From: Nonomuraea jiangxiensis
GTDB lineage: Bacteria; Actinomycetota; Actinomycetes; Streptosporangiales; Streptosporangiaceae
NCBI RefSeq assembly: GCF_900099965.1
Contig: NZ_FNDJ01000006.1
Location: forward strand, 390,631-454,630
Length of the DNA: 64,000 nt
Reading direction: 5' to 3'
Positions 1-8,625 of the stretch are shown piece by piece (positions within the stretch are counted from its first letter, which is position 1; each line of letters opens with the position of its first letter). The position numbers and the translations under genes are program-made. Below the pieces are notes generated by a model, which saw only the letters and a list, made by a program, of their open reading frames with translations, made no database searches and was not told the origin of the DNA.

Positions 1-235
1 CGGTGTAGTCCACCTCCAGGCCCCAGCGCGAGCCGTCGCCGACGAAGGCGCGGATGAGCGGGCTCAGGTGCCCGACCGCGAGCGTGGCGCGGGTGAAACC
101 CTGGCTGGTGAGCTGCAGCAGGATGATGTCGAGGATCGCGTACTCCTCACCGATGGGCACCAGGGGCTTGGGCAGCGCGGAGGTGTACGGGCGCAGGCGG
201 ACACCCTTCCCGCCGGCGAGTATGACGACGTGCAT
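1..235 (-). CDS. Sugar-1-phosphate nucleotidyltransferase (N-terminal part)
   Basis: Only the first 78 codons are inside the window; the rest lies beyond the left edge. The N-terminus MHVVILAGGKGVRLRPYT is the nucleotide-binding loop of the NTP_transferase (RfbA/ManC-like) fold, followed by the LPKPLVPIGE segment that contacts the base and sugar phosphate. Such enzymes join an NTP and a sugar 1-phosphate to give an activated NDP-sugar. The gene lies 21 bp downstream of the PelG-like gene on the same strand, so it is probably the fourth gene of that operon and may supply its sugar donor. Base and sugar specificity cannot be judged from this fragment. Confidence 0.85.
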   Translation of the reverse strand, partial: MHVVILAGGKGVRLRPYTSALPKPLVPIGEEYAILDIILLQLTSQGFTRATLAVGHLSPLIRAFVGDGSRWGLEVDYT

Positions 236-256
236 GGGTCCCTCCAGATGGTGAAC

Positions 257-1672
257 TCAGCGATACTGCTTGACGTCCCTGAGGCTGCGGCTCATCAGGG
301 CGAGCAGGATGACGAAGAACAGCGACGCGGCGCCCAGGAAGAGCAGCACGTCGGCGAGCGCCGGCGAGCCGGCGGGCAGCAGCAGCCGCCCCACCGGGTG
401 CACGGCCAGCGCGACCCCCTGGGCCAGGCACAGCAGCACCACCTTGCCCTGGTTGGCCAGCAGGAAGGCCAGGAAGTACGCCCCGCCGACGGCCACGTGG
501 GCGGCGGCCATGGCCACGCTCTCGTACGAGAGGGTGCCGGTGAAGTACAGGAACGACAGCGGCAGCGCGGCCAGCACGGACAGGGTGGCGAGGCAGATCA
601 GCACGCCCTTGGCCAGCAGCCGGCGGCTGTGCCGGGTGAACTCGGCCGGGTAACACACCTTCCGGATCGCCGCCCTGGCCTCGTCCTCGAACACGTGCGC
701 CCGGTATTCCAGCACTCCCATGCCGAGCACGAGCCCGGCGCCGGCGACCGCGATGTCGGTCCTGTCCAGGACGTATCTGGCCTCGGCCTGGAGCAGGAAT
801 ACGGCGGTCAGCAGCGCGTACAGGAAGGATGGGAGCAGGGCGCGCACGTCGGGGCGAACGAGCGTGCGCAGCGGGGGTTCGGCGGCGGGCGGGTCGCCGC
901 CCGCGGCGAGGGTCAGCAGGAGCGCGGCGCCGACGACCGCGGCGATGCAGACCACTCCCACGCAGACCGCCAGCAGGCCGACCCGGCTGTCGCCGATGGC
1001 GATGTAGGCGATCCCGGCCATCACGGCGGGCAGCATCATGGCGGCGAGCCAGCCCTCGCGCCGGTAGAACAGCAGGATCCCGGAGGCGATCTGGAAGGCC
1101 ATCTGCATGACGCAGAGCGCCACCAGCGCCACGGGACCGTTCCTGACCAGGGCGAGCACGGAGGCCATGCACATGGCGGCGACCACGCCGAGGATGAGCC
1201 CGGTGCGCAGCGTCCGGCCCGCCGAGCGCGGGAAGCCCTTCCCGACCAGCGAGTACGCCAGCTGCGCCGCCGCGCTGCCGAGCACCCAGCCGATCCCCGT
1301 GGTCAGCACGAGGCCCGGCACCAGCCACTGCGTGCCCACCAGCCCGGAGGCGGCCGGCAGCAGCGCCGCGGGCAGGCCGTACAGCAGGCCGTGCAGCATC
1401 TGGGCGAGCGGCCTGGCCCGCCGGAGCACGGCGCCGGCCGGCGGGCGCGGGGTGTTCATGGCGGCGATGTGCGAGTAGGCGGCCTCGGCGAGGGAGAAGA
1501 CGTCGTCGTGGCCGTACCGCTCCCGGGCGATCTTGTCGTTGAGGCCCTGGGACTCCAGGATGGCGGCGACCTGGAGGGGTTCGACGGCCCGGAAGATCCC
1601 CGAGCCCATGGGCTCGATGAGGTCGCCGATCGAGCGGGGTGGCTGCTCGTCGTTGGGGGCGAGGGTGGTCAT
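257..1672 (-). CDS. PelG-like polytopic membrane protein of polysaccharide export
   Basis: The 471-residue product has about 80 hydrophilic N-terminal residues and then roughly twelve hydrophobic segments, as in MATE/Wzx-type exporters. The segment GMGVLEYRAHVFEDEARAAI, about two thirds along, resembles the loop of PelG, the inner-membrane partner of PelF in Pel polysaccharide synthesis. The ATG at 1672 was chosen because it forms a 4-bp ATGA overlap with the upstream PelF-like gene, which implies translational coupling. The likely role is to move or co-assemble the polymer made by the neighbouring transferase. The PelG assignment rests on topology and gene order; the protein could be another exporter of the MOP superfamily. 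Confidence 0.6.
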   Translation of the reverse strand: MTTLAPNDEQPPRSIGDLIEPMGSGIFRAVEPLQVAAILESQGLNDKIARERYGHDDVFSLAEAAYSHIAAMNTPRPPAGAVLRRARPLAQMLHGLLYGLPAALLPAASGLVGTQWLVPGLVLTTGIGWVLGSAAAQLAYSLVGKGFPRSAGRTLRTGLILGVVAAMCMASVLALVRNGPVALVALCVMQMAFQIASGILLFYRREGWLAAMMLPAVMAGIAYIAIGDSRVGLLAVCVGVVCIAAVVGAALLLTLAAGGDPPAAEPPLRTLVRPDVRALLPSFLYALLTAVFLLQAEARYVLDRTDIAVAGAGLVLGMGVLEYRAHVFEDEARAAIRKVCYPAEFTRHSRRLLAKGVLICLATLSVLAALPLSFLYFTGTLSYESVAMAAAHVAVGGAYFLAFLLANQGKVVLLCLAQGVALAVHPVGRLLLPAGSPALADVLLFLGAASLFFVILLALMSRSLRDVKQYR

Positions 1673-3078
1673 GGAGCGTCTCCCAGGAGCTCCGCGTAGA
1701 CCGCGCGGTAGTCGTCCAGGGACTGCTGGAGGGTGAAGCGTTCCAGCACGCGGGCGCGGGCGAGCGCGCCCAGCCGGCTGCGCAGCGCGGGATCCTCCAG
1801 CAGGCGCACCGTGGCGTCCGCGACGGCCACGTGGTCGCGGGGCGGCACGACCATCCCGGCCTCGGCCACCGCCTCGGCGACGCCGCCGACGTTGGTGCAC
1901 AGCACGGCCCTGCCGCAGGCCATGGCCTCCACGACGCTGTAGGGGAAGCCCTCGGAGATGCTGGTCAGCGCGATGACGTGGCCCGAGTGGTAGGCGAGGA
2001 CGGGGGTCGAGACCCGGCCCTCGAACGTGGCGGCGCCCGCCAGGTCCAGCTCGTCGATGAGGTCCAGGCAGCTCTGGTGGTAGCTCTCGTTGCCGGCCGG
2101 CACCCCGCCGAACATGCGCAGCCGGGCGTCGGGAAGCTTGTCCCGGACCACCGCGAACGCGCGGATCAGCGTGTGCAGGTCCTTCAGCGGGTCCACCCGG
2201 CCCATGAAGACGATCGTGGGCACCTCGGGATCGGCCTCGGCCGGGGGGAAGTCGGCGGGATCGACGCCGTTGTACATGATGCGGATGCGGCCGGGGTCGG
2301 CGCCGTTGCGGATCTGCCAGCGCCGGTTGTACGACGAGTGCGGCGCGATGCGGTCGGCCGCGACGTACGCGGCGGCGACCAGCCGCCTGAAGAAGCTGAG
2401 CAGCAGCACCCGGACGGCGTGGGAGACCGGCTCGTCCACGTACTGCAGGTATCGCTCCCTGAGGTAGACGCCGTGCTCGGACAGCACGATGGGGGTGCCG
2501 TACTGCCATTTGGCGGTCATCGCCATGAGCGGGCTCAGGCCGTTCATGGCGACGTGCACCAGGTCCGTACGCGGCGGCGGCTCGGACAGCGGGCGCAGCA
2601 TGTGGCCCATCAGGTCGCCGGCCGTGATCGCGTCGGCCAGGTTGAGCCCGTCGGTCCTGTTCCAGTACCAGGCGTCCATGAGCTGGGTGAGCGAGTCGTT
2701 GGCGGTGAGCGCGCCCACGAGGTCGCCGCCGTCGTGGGCGTAGCGGTAGAGGGACTCCAGCACCGACAGGAACTCCTCACTGCCCGCGCCCATGACGGCA
2801 GGCGTGAGGACCATCTCCAGGAAGCGGCCGTAGATGTCGGCGAATTCCGGGCCCGGCGCTCGCGTGGAGCGCCGGGGCCTGGCCTTCCACAGCGGCACGG
2901 ACACGATCCGGCCGAGGTTGGGCGGCAGGTCCCAGACGGGACGCTCCGCGCCGTCCACGGTCATCGTGACGACGTCCCAGGTGTGCTCGGGCATGCCCCT
3001 GATGAGCTGGTCCATCCACACGCTGACCCCGCCCATGGCGAAGGGGTACGTGCCTTCCGACACGAAGGTCATTCTCAC
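1669..3078 (-). CDS. PelF-like GT4 family glycosyltransferase
   Basis: The 469-residue protein starts with SEGTYPFAMGGVSVWMDQLI, the signature of PelF-type transferases (a DUF3492-like N-terminal half). A GT-B C-terminal half follows, with VFMGRVDPLKD and the E-x7-E motif in ISEGFPYSVVEAMACGRAV. In Pseudomonas, PelF is the cytoplasmic enzyme that polymerises a GalNAc-rich chain from UDP-sugars. The gene overlaps the PelG-like gene by 4 bp and the upstream deacetylase gene by 4 bp, so the three form a tight operon. Donor sugar and linkage are inferred from the family only. Confidence 0.82.
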   Translation of the reverse strand: MRMTFVSEGTYPFAMGGVSVWMDQLIRGMPEHTWDVVTMTVDGAERPVWDLPPNLGRIVSVPLWKARPRRSTRAPGPEFADIYGRFLEMVLTPAVMGAGSEEFLSVLESLYRYAHDGGDLVGALTANDSLTQLMDAWYWNRTDGLNLADAITAGDLMGHMLRPLSEPPPRTDLVHVAMNGLSPLMAMTAKWQYGTPIVLSEHGVYLRERYLQYVDEPVSHAVRVLLLSFFRRLVAAAYVAADRIAPHSSYNRRWQIRNGADPGRIRIMYNGVDPADFPPAEADPEVPTIVFMGRVDPLKDLHTLIRAFAVVRDKLPDARLRMFGGVPAGNESYHQSCLDLIDELDLAGAATFEGRVSTPVLAYHSGHVIALTSISEGFPYSVVEAMACGRAVLCTNVGGVAEAVAEAGMVVPPRDHVAVADATVRLLEDPALRSRLGALARARVLERFTLQQSLDDYRAVYAELLGDAP

Positions 3079-5222
3079 GGCCGCACGCTCGCGGGGACGG
3101 TGACGGGGGTGCCGGGGGTGAGGGTCAGGTGAGCGATGGTGTCGGTGCCGTACGCGGTGGCGCCCGCGGCGGCGGCGTTGGTGGCGAAGACCGTGGTGGC
3201 GGCCGTGGTCTCGAACGTGATCGTGCCGGCCACCCGGTCATGGACGGCGTCGACCCCGGCGAGCCCGGCGAAGTGCTCGGTCCGGCTCTCGACGTACCGG
3301 GCCAGCGTGCCCCAGTCCGGGGTGAGCAGCGGCACCTTGTAGTAGCCGTTGTACTTGGCCATGACGGCCTTCAGCCAGTCGAAGACCAGGCTCTGGTTGC
3401 CGCCGTAGTTGCGCAGGTTGCCCTGGTGGAACGTGTGCGTGTAGACCGAGCCCGACATGACGTGCTGCATCGCCACGTCGCTCTCGTGGCCCAGGATCTG
3501 GGCGTAGGTCTGGTCGACCGGCCAGTACGGGAACTTGCCGCCCGGCCCGTAGTAGGAGTTGTAGAACAGCGTCTCCTCGGGGGGCGTGGTCGTGTGGTAG
3601 GCGATGTTCGTCGGCCAGTCCGGCACGATCATGAGCGAGGGTTCGAGCGGGTGCCGGATGCCGCAGTTGAAGCAGGACGGCTGGTGGCTGCCGAATGACA
3701 TGTTGCCGTGCAGGTATTTCACGCCCAGGTCGGCGGCGGCCTGCAGCAGGTTGGTGTTGGAGGAGGCCAGCCCGAAGTCGGTCGGCGGGTCGATGTCGTT
3801 GTTCGGGTCGGGGTGGTAGACGCCCAGGCCCGAGTACTCGCCGGTCTTGAGCACGGTCGGGTCCACGCTCAGGCCCAGCGCGGCGGCCCTGGTGAGGTTG
3901 TCCTGGATCTCGGCGCGGCTGGTGGCGTAGTCGGTGAAGTTCATCTTGGGGTGGCTGTAGGTGTGGTTGATCCAGGCGAACGAGCTCGCGCGGCAGCGCG
4001 AGTAGCTGGTGAGCGGGTCAGGGCTGAGGAACGCCAGGCAGGACGAGAAGGCGGCCGGGTTGGCGCCGTCGCCGTTGTAGGCGATGTTCAGCTTGAAGGC
4101 GGCGGCCAGCGGGTTGGCGGCGCGGAAGCTGTTCTGCTGGGTGTAGGTGCTCGCCGCGTCGTTGCTGGTCAGCCGGTAGCCGGGGTCGGTCTCCAGGTGG
4201 CCGTCGGCGTAGAGGTGGTCGGTGGAGTTGAACCAGTCGTCCACGTCGGCGTTGAGGTAGTGGCGCTGCTCGCCCAGGAACAACCCCCTGCTCGCCCACC
4301 GGAACAGGCCGAAGGTCAGCAGGTCGGCCTGGGGCAGGTACTGGTTGGAGGTGAAGGTCAGGGCCATCCGCTCGCGGCCGTCCGTGGAGGTACTGCGCAC
4401 GCCGAGCACGTCGGAGCCGGCGGTCATGATCACGTCGGCCGCGCAGCCGGCGGCCACGGTGGAGCGGTACACGTACGAGAGCGAGATCGGCACGTTCACG
4501 CCGGTCTTCAGGTAGTCGAAGACGTTCGCGCCGGTCGCGGTGAGAGCGGTGGCGATGGGGGTGTCGCCGATGCCACCCTCGGTGCCCGCGCGCAGGCAGT
4601 AGTCCTCGGGCCAGGTGCCGTAGGCCGTGTAGAGGGAGACCTGGCGGACGCCGTAGTCCCGCTCGTACGCCCATAAAACGTTCCACTCGGTGGCGTCGAG
4701 ACCGCTGACGTAGGCGGAGCCGTCGAAGTAGAGCAGCGAGTTGTTGGTCAGCAGGATGGCGTTGTACGCGCCGGTGCCGTCGGGCCGGACGAGGTCGGCC
4801 GCGGTGAGTGCCTGGGCCCTGCTGTAGAGGATGTCGTAGCGGGCGCCGACCCGGTCGAGGACCGATTTCCAGGTCGCCACGCCCCAGTCGTCCGGGGCCA
4901 CGGCGACGATGAGCGCGCGTAATGCCACCCGGTCGGCGGCCGCCGCCCTGGTCGCGGCCGCCGACGTGGCGACCGAGGTCGAGCGCTTGATCGGTATCGT
5001 GCCCTTGAGCGTGGCCAGTGGACCTAACTTGTCCACATTTGGACGCTGGACCGGCGCGCGCGGCGGCGTGCCGTGGGCGTGCGAATCCTTGGGCCCCGAT
5101 ACGGCGGCCGCCGATTTCCCGGGAGCGAGCCCGAAAACCAGCAGGACCATGCTGACCAGGACGATCAATGGCCTTGATCGCAGTAAAGACATCTGATGAA
5201 ATTGCCGAAAAGAACTCACCAT
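3075..5222 (-). CDS. Secreted Agd3-like (CE18-type) polysaccharide deacetylase
   Basis: The 715-residue product begins with a signal peptide (hydrophobic stretch at about residues 18-32, then GKSAAA). A central deacetylase-like domain shows HYLNADVDDWF (about 321-331), with paired Asp as in metal-site motif 1, and NHTYSH (about 419-424), an H-T-x-x-H motif 2. The N-terminal half and the DVDDWF context resemble fungal Agd3, which de-N-acetylates galactosaminogalactan. The gene heads the PelF/PelG-like operon, as a deacetylase does in pel loci. The ATG at 5222 follows a GGGGGG ribosome site. The CE18 assignment is by recognised motifs, not a search. About 60 C-terminal residues look like a beta-rich accessory domain. 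Confidence 0.7.
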   Translation of the reverse strand: MVSSFRQFHQMSLLRSRPLIVLVSMVLLVFGLAPGKSAAAVSGPKDSHAHGTPPRAPVQRPNVDKLGPLATLKGTIPIKRSTSVATSAAATRAAAADRVALRALIVAVAPDDWGVATWKSVLDRVGARYDILYSRAQALTAADLVRPDGTGAYNAILLTNNSLLYFDGSAYVSGLDATEWNVLWAYERDYGVRQVSLYTAYGTWPEDYCLRAGTEGGIGDTPIATALTATGANVFDYLKTGVNVPISLSYVYRSTVAAGCAADVIMTAGSDVLGVRSTSTDGRERMALTFTSNQYLPQADLLTFGLFRWASRGLFLGEQRHYLNADVDDWFNSTDHLYADGHLETDPGYRLTSNDAASTYTQQNSFRAANPLAAAFKLNIAYNGDGANPAAFSSCLAFLSPDPLTSYSRCRASSFAWINHTYSHPKMNFTDYATSRAEIQDNLTRAAALGLSVDPTVLKTGEYSGLGVYHPDPNNDIDPPTDFGLASSNTNLLQAAADLGVKYLHGNMSFGSHQPSCFNCGIRHPLEPSLMIVPDWPTNIAYHTTTPPEETLFYNSYYGPGGKFPYWPVDQTYAQILGHESDVAMQHVMSGSVYTHTFHQGNLRNYGGNQSLVFDWLKAVMAKYNGYYKVPLLTPDWGTLARYVESRTEHFAGLAGVDAVHDRVAGTITFETTAATTVFATNAAAAGATAYGTDTIAHLTLTPGTPVTVPASVRP

Positions 5223-5305
5223 ATCCCCCCATTCGGCGCTTTTACCCCGAATGCACTGAAGGCCGACACAGGTATCATCGGCCAGCCTTGAGTGTGCTTA
5301 CGCCC

Positions 5306-5348
5306 CGTTTCACTTGCGTTTCAGAGCAGTTTCTGGAGTGGCGTTTCC
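5306..5348. promoter_or_regulatory. Candidate SARP operator: 11-bp-phased direct repeats
   Basis: The divergent gap between the deacetylase (start 5222) and the SARP gene (start 5416) contains CGTTTCA at 5306, CGTTTCA at 5317 and AGTTTCT at 5328, exactly 11 bp apart (7-bp unit plus 4-bp spacer). A fourth, offset CGTTTCC starts at 5342. SARP regulators are known to bind 7-bp direct repeats spaced 11 bp apart near the -35 region. The site could serve either gene or both. A possible -10 for the regulator is TATCCT at 5367-5372. Confidence 0.5.
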
Positions 5349-5415
5349 CGGCGGAATAGAAGGTCTTATCCTAGATCGGCGGGAAGGGCCCGAGACGCGC
5401 AGTCAGGGGATACTC

Positions 5416-6252
5416 ATGCAGTTCGGCATTCTGGGCGCGCTGGAAGTCATGGACGGGGAGCACCAATTATCCCCGCGCTCGATCAAGCAACGCAGCCTGC
5501 TGGCCCTGCTGCTCTGCCACCACGGGATGGTCGCGCAGAGCGAGCTGCTGATCGACGCCCTCTGGGGCGCGGAGGCCGGTGACGCCGGCGGCCAGCGCCT
5601 GCGGCTGCAGCTCCACCGGCTCAGACGCACGCTGGGTGAGAGCGTGCCGATCTCGCACCGGCCGACCGGATACCAGTTGCGCGTGCCGGACGACGCCGTG
5701 GACGCCTGGCGTTTCGAGTCCCTTGTCCGCGAGGGCCGCCAGGCGCTGCTGGCGAAGAACGTCGCCAGGGGCAGCGACCTGCTGCGGACCGCGCTCGACA
5801 TGTGGCGCGGTCCGGCCCTGTCCGGGCTGAACGACATCTCCTTCCTGCACCGCCAGGCCACCCGGCTGGAGGAGCAGCGGCTGGCCGCGCTGGCCGACCG
5901 CATCAACGCCGACCTGCGATTACGCCGGCACTCCGAGCTCGTCGGGGAGCTGTCCGCGCTGGTGCGCGAGCACCCGCTGCGCGAGCGGTTCCGCGGGCAG
6001 CTGATGATCGCCCTCTACCGCAGCGGGCGGCAGGCCGAGGCGCTGGACGTCTACCGCGACGGGCGGCACATCCTCACCAAGGACCTCGGGCTGGAACCTT
6101 CCATGGAGCTGCGCCGGCTGCAGGTGGCCATACTGACGAGCGACTCGTCGCTGTCGGACGGGCGGGTGCCGGTGGGCGGCCGGGCCGTGCACCGGCGCGG
6201 CGGCCACCGGCACGTCCAGGGATGCCCGCACTGCTCCAAACGACTGCGCTAG
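5416..6252 (+). CDS. SARP/BTAD-family transcriptional activator
   Basis: The 278-residue product has an OmpR-like winged helix (about residues 1-95, MQFGILGALEV through the LQLHRLRRTLGE recognition region) and then a bacterial transcriptional activation domain (about 100-245, ending LTKDLGLEPSMELRRLQ). It is the compact SARP form without the NB-ARC/TPR extension of AfsR. The ATG at 5416 follows AGGGGA at 5 bp; an upstream in-frame ATG at 5314 would add residues unlike the family. The tail has an unusual His/Cys cluster ending GCPHCSKRLR that might bind metal. Its position divergent from the Pel-like operon makes it the likely pathway-specific activator. Confidence 0.9.
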   Translation: MQFGILGALEVMDGEHQLSPRSIKQRSLLALLLCHHGMVAQSELLIDALWGAEAGDAGGQRLRLQLHRLRRTLGESVPISHRPTGYQLRVPDDAVDAWRFESLVREGRQALLAKNVARGSDLLRTALDMWRGPALSGLNDISFLHRQATRLEEQRLAALADRINADLRLRRHSELVGELSALVREHPLRERFRGQLMIALYRSGRQAEALDVYRDGRHILTKDLGLEPSMELRRLQVAILTSDSSLSDGRVPVGGRAVHRRGGHRHVQGCPHCSKRLR

Positions 6253-6276
6253 CGCGCCCGGCGGCATTCACGGTTG

Positions 6277-6406
6277 GATGGGCCTGCTTGTCCGAGCGGG
6301 CCCCGATCGCCGCTGCTCGATGGGGCCGGCTCTGTGCAAGCAGGCTCCGATCGCCGCTGCTTCGATGGGGCCGGCTTCGTCCGAGCGGGCCCCGATCGTG
6401 TGCCCG
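6277..6406. repeat. Three imperfect ~43-bp tandem repeats in the leader of the epimerase gene
   Basis: Units start at 6277, 6319 and 6364, each opening with GATGGG and containing a GCAGGCTCCGATCG- or GCGGGCCCCGATCG-like core. Unit lengths are 42, 45 and about 43 bp. The 20-base string beginning GTCCGAGCGGG is identical in units one (6290) and three (6379). The array lies between the SARP stop (6252) and the TTG start of the next gene (6432), so it is non-coding and may be a regulatory leader or a minisatellite. Confidence 0.75.
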
Positions 6407-6431
6407 CCGACCCGGAGAGGGGCGCTGTCCG

Positions 6432-7301
6432 TTGGAGTGGCAAGACAGGCGCGTGCTGGTGACGGGGGCGTCCGGGTTCATCGGCGCCCACCTGGTCAGG
6501 CGGCTGGCCGAGCTGGGCGCGGACGTCCACGGGGCGAGCCGGAGCACGGGCGCCGACCTGCGGGACGCCGGGGCGGTCACGGCCCTGTTCGCCACCGTCC
6601 GCCCCGAGGTGGTCTTCCACCTGGCCGGCGAGGTGAACGGGGCCAGGGACGTGTCCGTCGTGCGGGCGACGCTGGAGGGCAACCTCACGGCCACGGTGAA
6701 CGTGCTGACGGCCGCCGGGCCCGGATGCCGGGTGGTGCTGGCGGGGTCGAGCGAGGAGCCGCGGCCGGGGAACGGGCACTGCCCGCCGCCCTCGCCGTAC
6801 GCGATGGCCAAGGCGGCGGCCACCGGCTACGCCGAGCTCTACCACCGGCTGTGGGGGCAGCCCTACACGATCGTGCGTCCGACCATGGTGTACGGGCCCG
6901 GCCAGCGCGACACCGCCAAACTGGTGCCCTACGTGACGCTGGCGCTGCTCAGGGGCGACAAGCCCCGGCTGACCAGCGGCGCCAAGCCGGTGGACTGGGT
7001 CTACGTGGACGACGTGGTCGAGGCCTTCGTCCTGGCCGGGCTGAGCGAGCGGGCGCTGGGCCAGGCGTTCGACGTGGGCACGGGCACGCGGGTGTCGGTG
7101 CGGGAGGCGGTCGAGCTGCTCTACCGGATCGCCGGGGAGGAGTCGCCGCCGCCGTTCGGGACGGTCCCCGACCGGCCGCTGGACGTGCCGCAGACGGCCG
7201 ACCCGGGGCCCGCGCTGGAGCTGATCGGCTGGCGCCCGCGCACCGGGCTGGAGGAGGGCCTGCGGCGTACGGTGCGGTGGTTCGAAGGGCTCACGGAGTG
7301 A
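6432..7301 (+). CDS. NAD(P)-dependent sugar epimerase/dehydratase (extended SDR)
   Basis: The 289-residue protein has the Rossmann motif VTGASGFIGAHL at the N-terminus, a Y-x3-K catalytic pair in SPYAMAKAAATGYAE, and the RPTMVYGPGQRD segment typical of nucleotide-sugar epimerases/dehydratases. There is no ATG near the Rossmann fold. A TTG at 6432 follows GGAGAGGGG with 9-bp spacing and puts the nucleotide-binding loop at residue 10, so I take it as the start. The gene probably makes a sugar precursor for the surrounding glycan locus; the substrate is unknown. Its 3' end overlaps the convergent gene by 11 bp. Confidence 0.82.
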   Translation: MEWQDRRVLVTGASGFIGAHLVRRLAELGADVHGASRSTGADLRDAGAVTALFATVRPEVVFHLAGEVNGARDVSVVRATLEGNLTATVNVLTAAGPGCRVVLAGSSEEPRPGNGHCPPPSPYAMAKAAATGYAELYHRLWGQPYTIVRPTMVYGPGQRDTAKLVPYVTLALLRGDKPRLTSGAKPVDWVYVDDVVEAFVLAGLSERALGQAFDVGTGTRVSVREAVELLYRIAGEESPPPFGTVPDRPLDVPQTADPGPALELIGWRPRTGLEEGLRRTVRWFEGLTE

Positions 7302-8625
7302 TCTTGTAGATGTGGTAGCTGTACTCCTTCGCGAAGGAGTCGGAGAAGGAGCCGCCGGAGACGGGCACCTCGCGGTTCTCGAACAGCACCTCCACCTTGC
7401 TCGGCGAGAGCCCGCCGGGCAGGCGGAACGAGCGCACCCCCGGCTGCACCCCCCTCTTGAGCATCGCGAACACGTAGTAGGAGCCCTGGTGCTCCTTGAG
7501 CATCGTGTCGAGCCCCTGGCCGAAGGAGTAGTAGTCGAGCGACTGGGTGTTCAGCACGGGCGCGAGCTGCCGGAGCTGCGCGTTCACCTCGGTGACCGCG
7601 GGCCTGGTCCGCGCGCCGCACGCGTCGCGCAGCGCGTGCTGCGTCTGGCACGGCCCGCCGAAGCTGTGGTTGAAGTAGATGACGCCCCTGGCCTCGTGGA
7701 TGATCGAGTTCATCACCGCGCCCTTCACCTGCTCCGGCTCGATGCCGCGGGTGTCCTCCGGGGCGGGCCAGCCGACCTCGACGAAGGCGTAGATGGGCTG
7801 GCGCTCGCCGTCCGCGGCGTCGAGCTTGCGCTGCCGGTCCAGCAGCGAGCCGTAGTTGGCCGACAGGCGGCACTGCTCCTGGGGGATGTTCAGCCAGCCC
7901 TCCGCGTCCTGGCAGGCGTAATGGCTGGTGTACCAGTAGACGTCGAGTGAGACGAGGTCGGTGTAGTCGTTGACGAACCGCCCGGCCTGCGCGTCGTTCT
8001 GCCAGATCATGACGCCCTTGCCGTAGTTGGCGTAGTGCGGGCGGCCGTCGCCCTTGGGCAGCCGCTCCTTGAGCGTCTTCATGACCGTGTAGCCGCAGCG
8101 TTCCTTGTGCGGGTCGTCGGGGATGCACAGCGGGCCCTGGCCGGGGAAGTTGCCGGTCCAGCCGTCGTCACCCGGCCCGGCCCACATGTCGGCCTCGTCG
8201 GTGATCAGCCAGGCGACCGTCTCCGCGCCGTGGCCGGGCAGCGGCTTGCTCGGGATGGCGAACATGCCGTTGTTCCTGATCAACGCCATGTCGCTGGTCT
8301 CGGTGAGCTCGACGTAGGTGTTGATGCCGGCCGCGCGGTCCTTGTCGACGTCGTCCTGGGTGATCACCGACTCGTACCAGACGCCGATGGGGAAGAAGGA
8401 GTCCTTCGTCCAGCCGGCCGCCGCCGTGGCCGGGAACTTGGCGTAGTAGGCGGGACCGCCCTCCCACGGCACACGGCCGAGCTCCGCCGGCTGCGTCGGC
8501 CCGCTCGGCCGGGGCGTGGCCGGGGGCGTCGCCGCCGGCGGGTCGGCCAGGCCGCGCGGGACGAACCAGAGCAGGGCCGCTATCGCGAGCACCGCCACCG
8601 CGAGTAACGCGCCACGCCTTGTCAT
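7291..8625 (-). CDS. Secreted TIM-barrel glycosidase-like protein
   Basis: The 444-residue product starts with a signal peptide/anchor (MTRRGALLAVAVLAIAALLW) and a Pro/Thr-rich linker. The body has barrel-like repeats with two Glu residues placed as in clan GH-A retaining glycosidases: E144 in WLITDEADM and E283 in YAFVEVGWP. I do not recognise a specific GH family. The ATG at 8625 gives an ATGA overlap with the upstream glycosyltransferase and follows GGGGGAGAG. Its place in the locus suggests cleavage or remodelling of the exported polymer. A role as a non-catalytic carbohydrate-binding barrel is possible. Confidence 0.6.
   Translation of the reverse strand: MTRRGALLAVAVLAIAALLWFVPRGLADPPAATPPATPRPSGPTQPAELGRVPWEGGPAYYAKFPATAAAGWTKDSFFPIGVWYESVITQDDVDKDRAAGINTYVELTETSDMALIRNNGMFAIPSKPLPGHGAETVAWLITDEADMWAGPGDDGWTGNFPGQGPLCIPDDPHKERCGYTVMKTLKERLPKGDGRPHYANYGKGVMIWQNDAQAGRFVNDYTDLVSLDVYWYTSHYACQDAEGWLNIPQEQCRLSANYGSLLDRQRKLDAADGERQPIYAFVEVGWPAPEDTRGIEPEQVKGAVMNSIIHEARGVIYFNHSFGGPCQTQHALRDACGARTRPAVTEVNAQLRQLAPVLNTQSLDYYSFGQGLDTMLKEHQGSYYVFAMLKRGVQPGVRSFRLPGGLSPSKVEVLFENREVPVSGGSFSDSFAKEYSYHIYKITP

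Noticed and set aside
68..1699. Long plus-strand frame opposite the PelG-like gene
   Set aside because: It is an antisense shadow: rich in Gln/His/Arg/Gly and without domains, while the opposite strand encodes a clear membrane protein.
7291..8625. Assignment to GH114 or GH166 (endo-galactosaminidases of GAG/Pel systems)
   Set aside because: Tempting from context, but the two Glu motifs fit a clan GH-A barrel and I see no GH114/GH166 signature.
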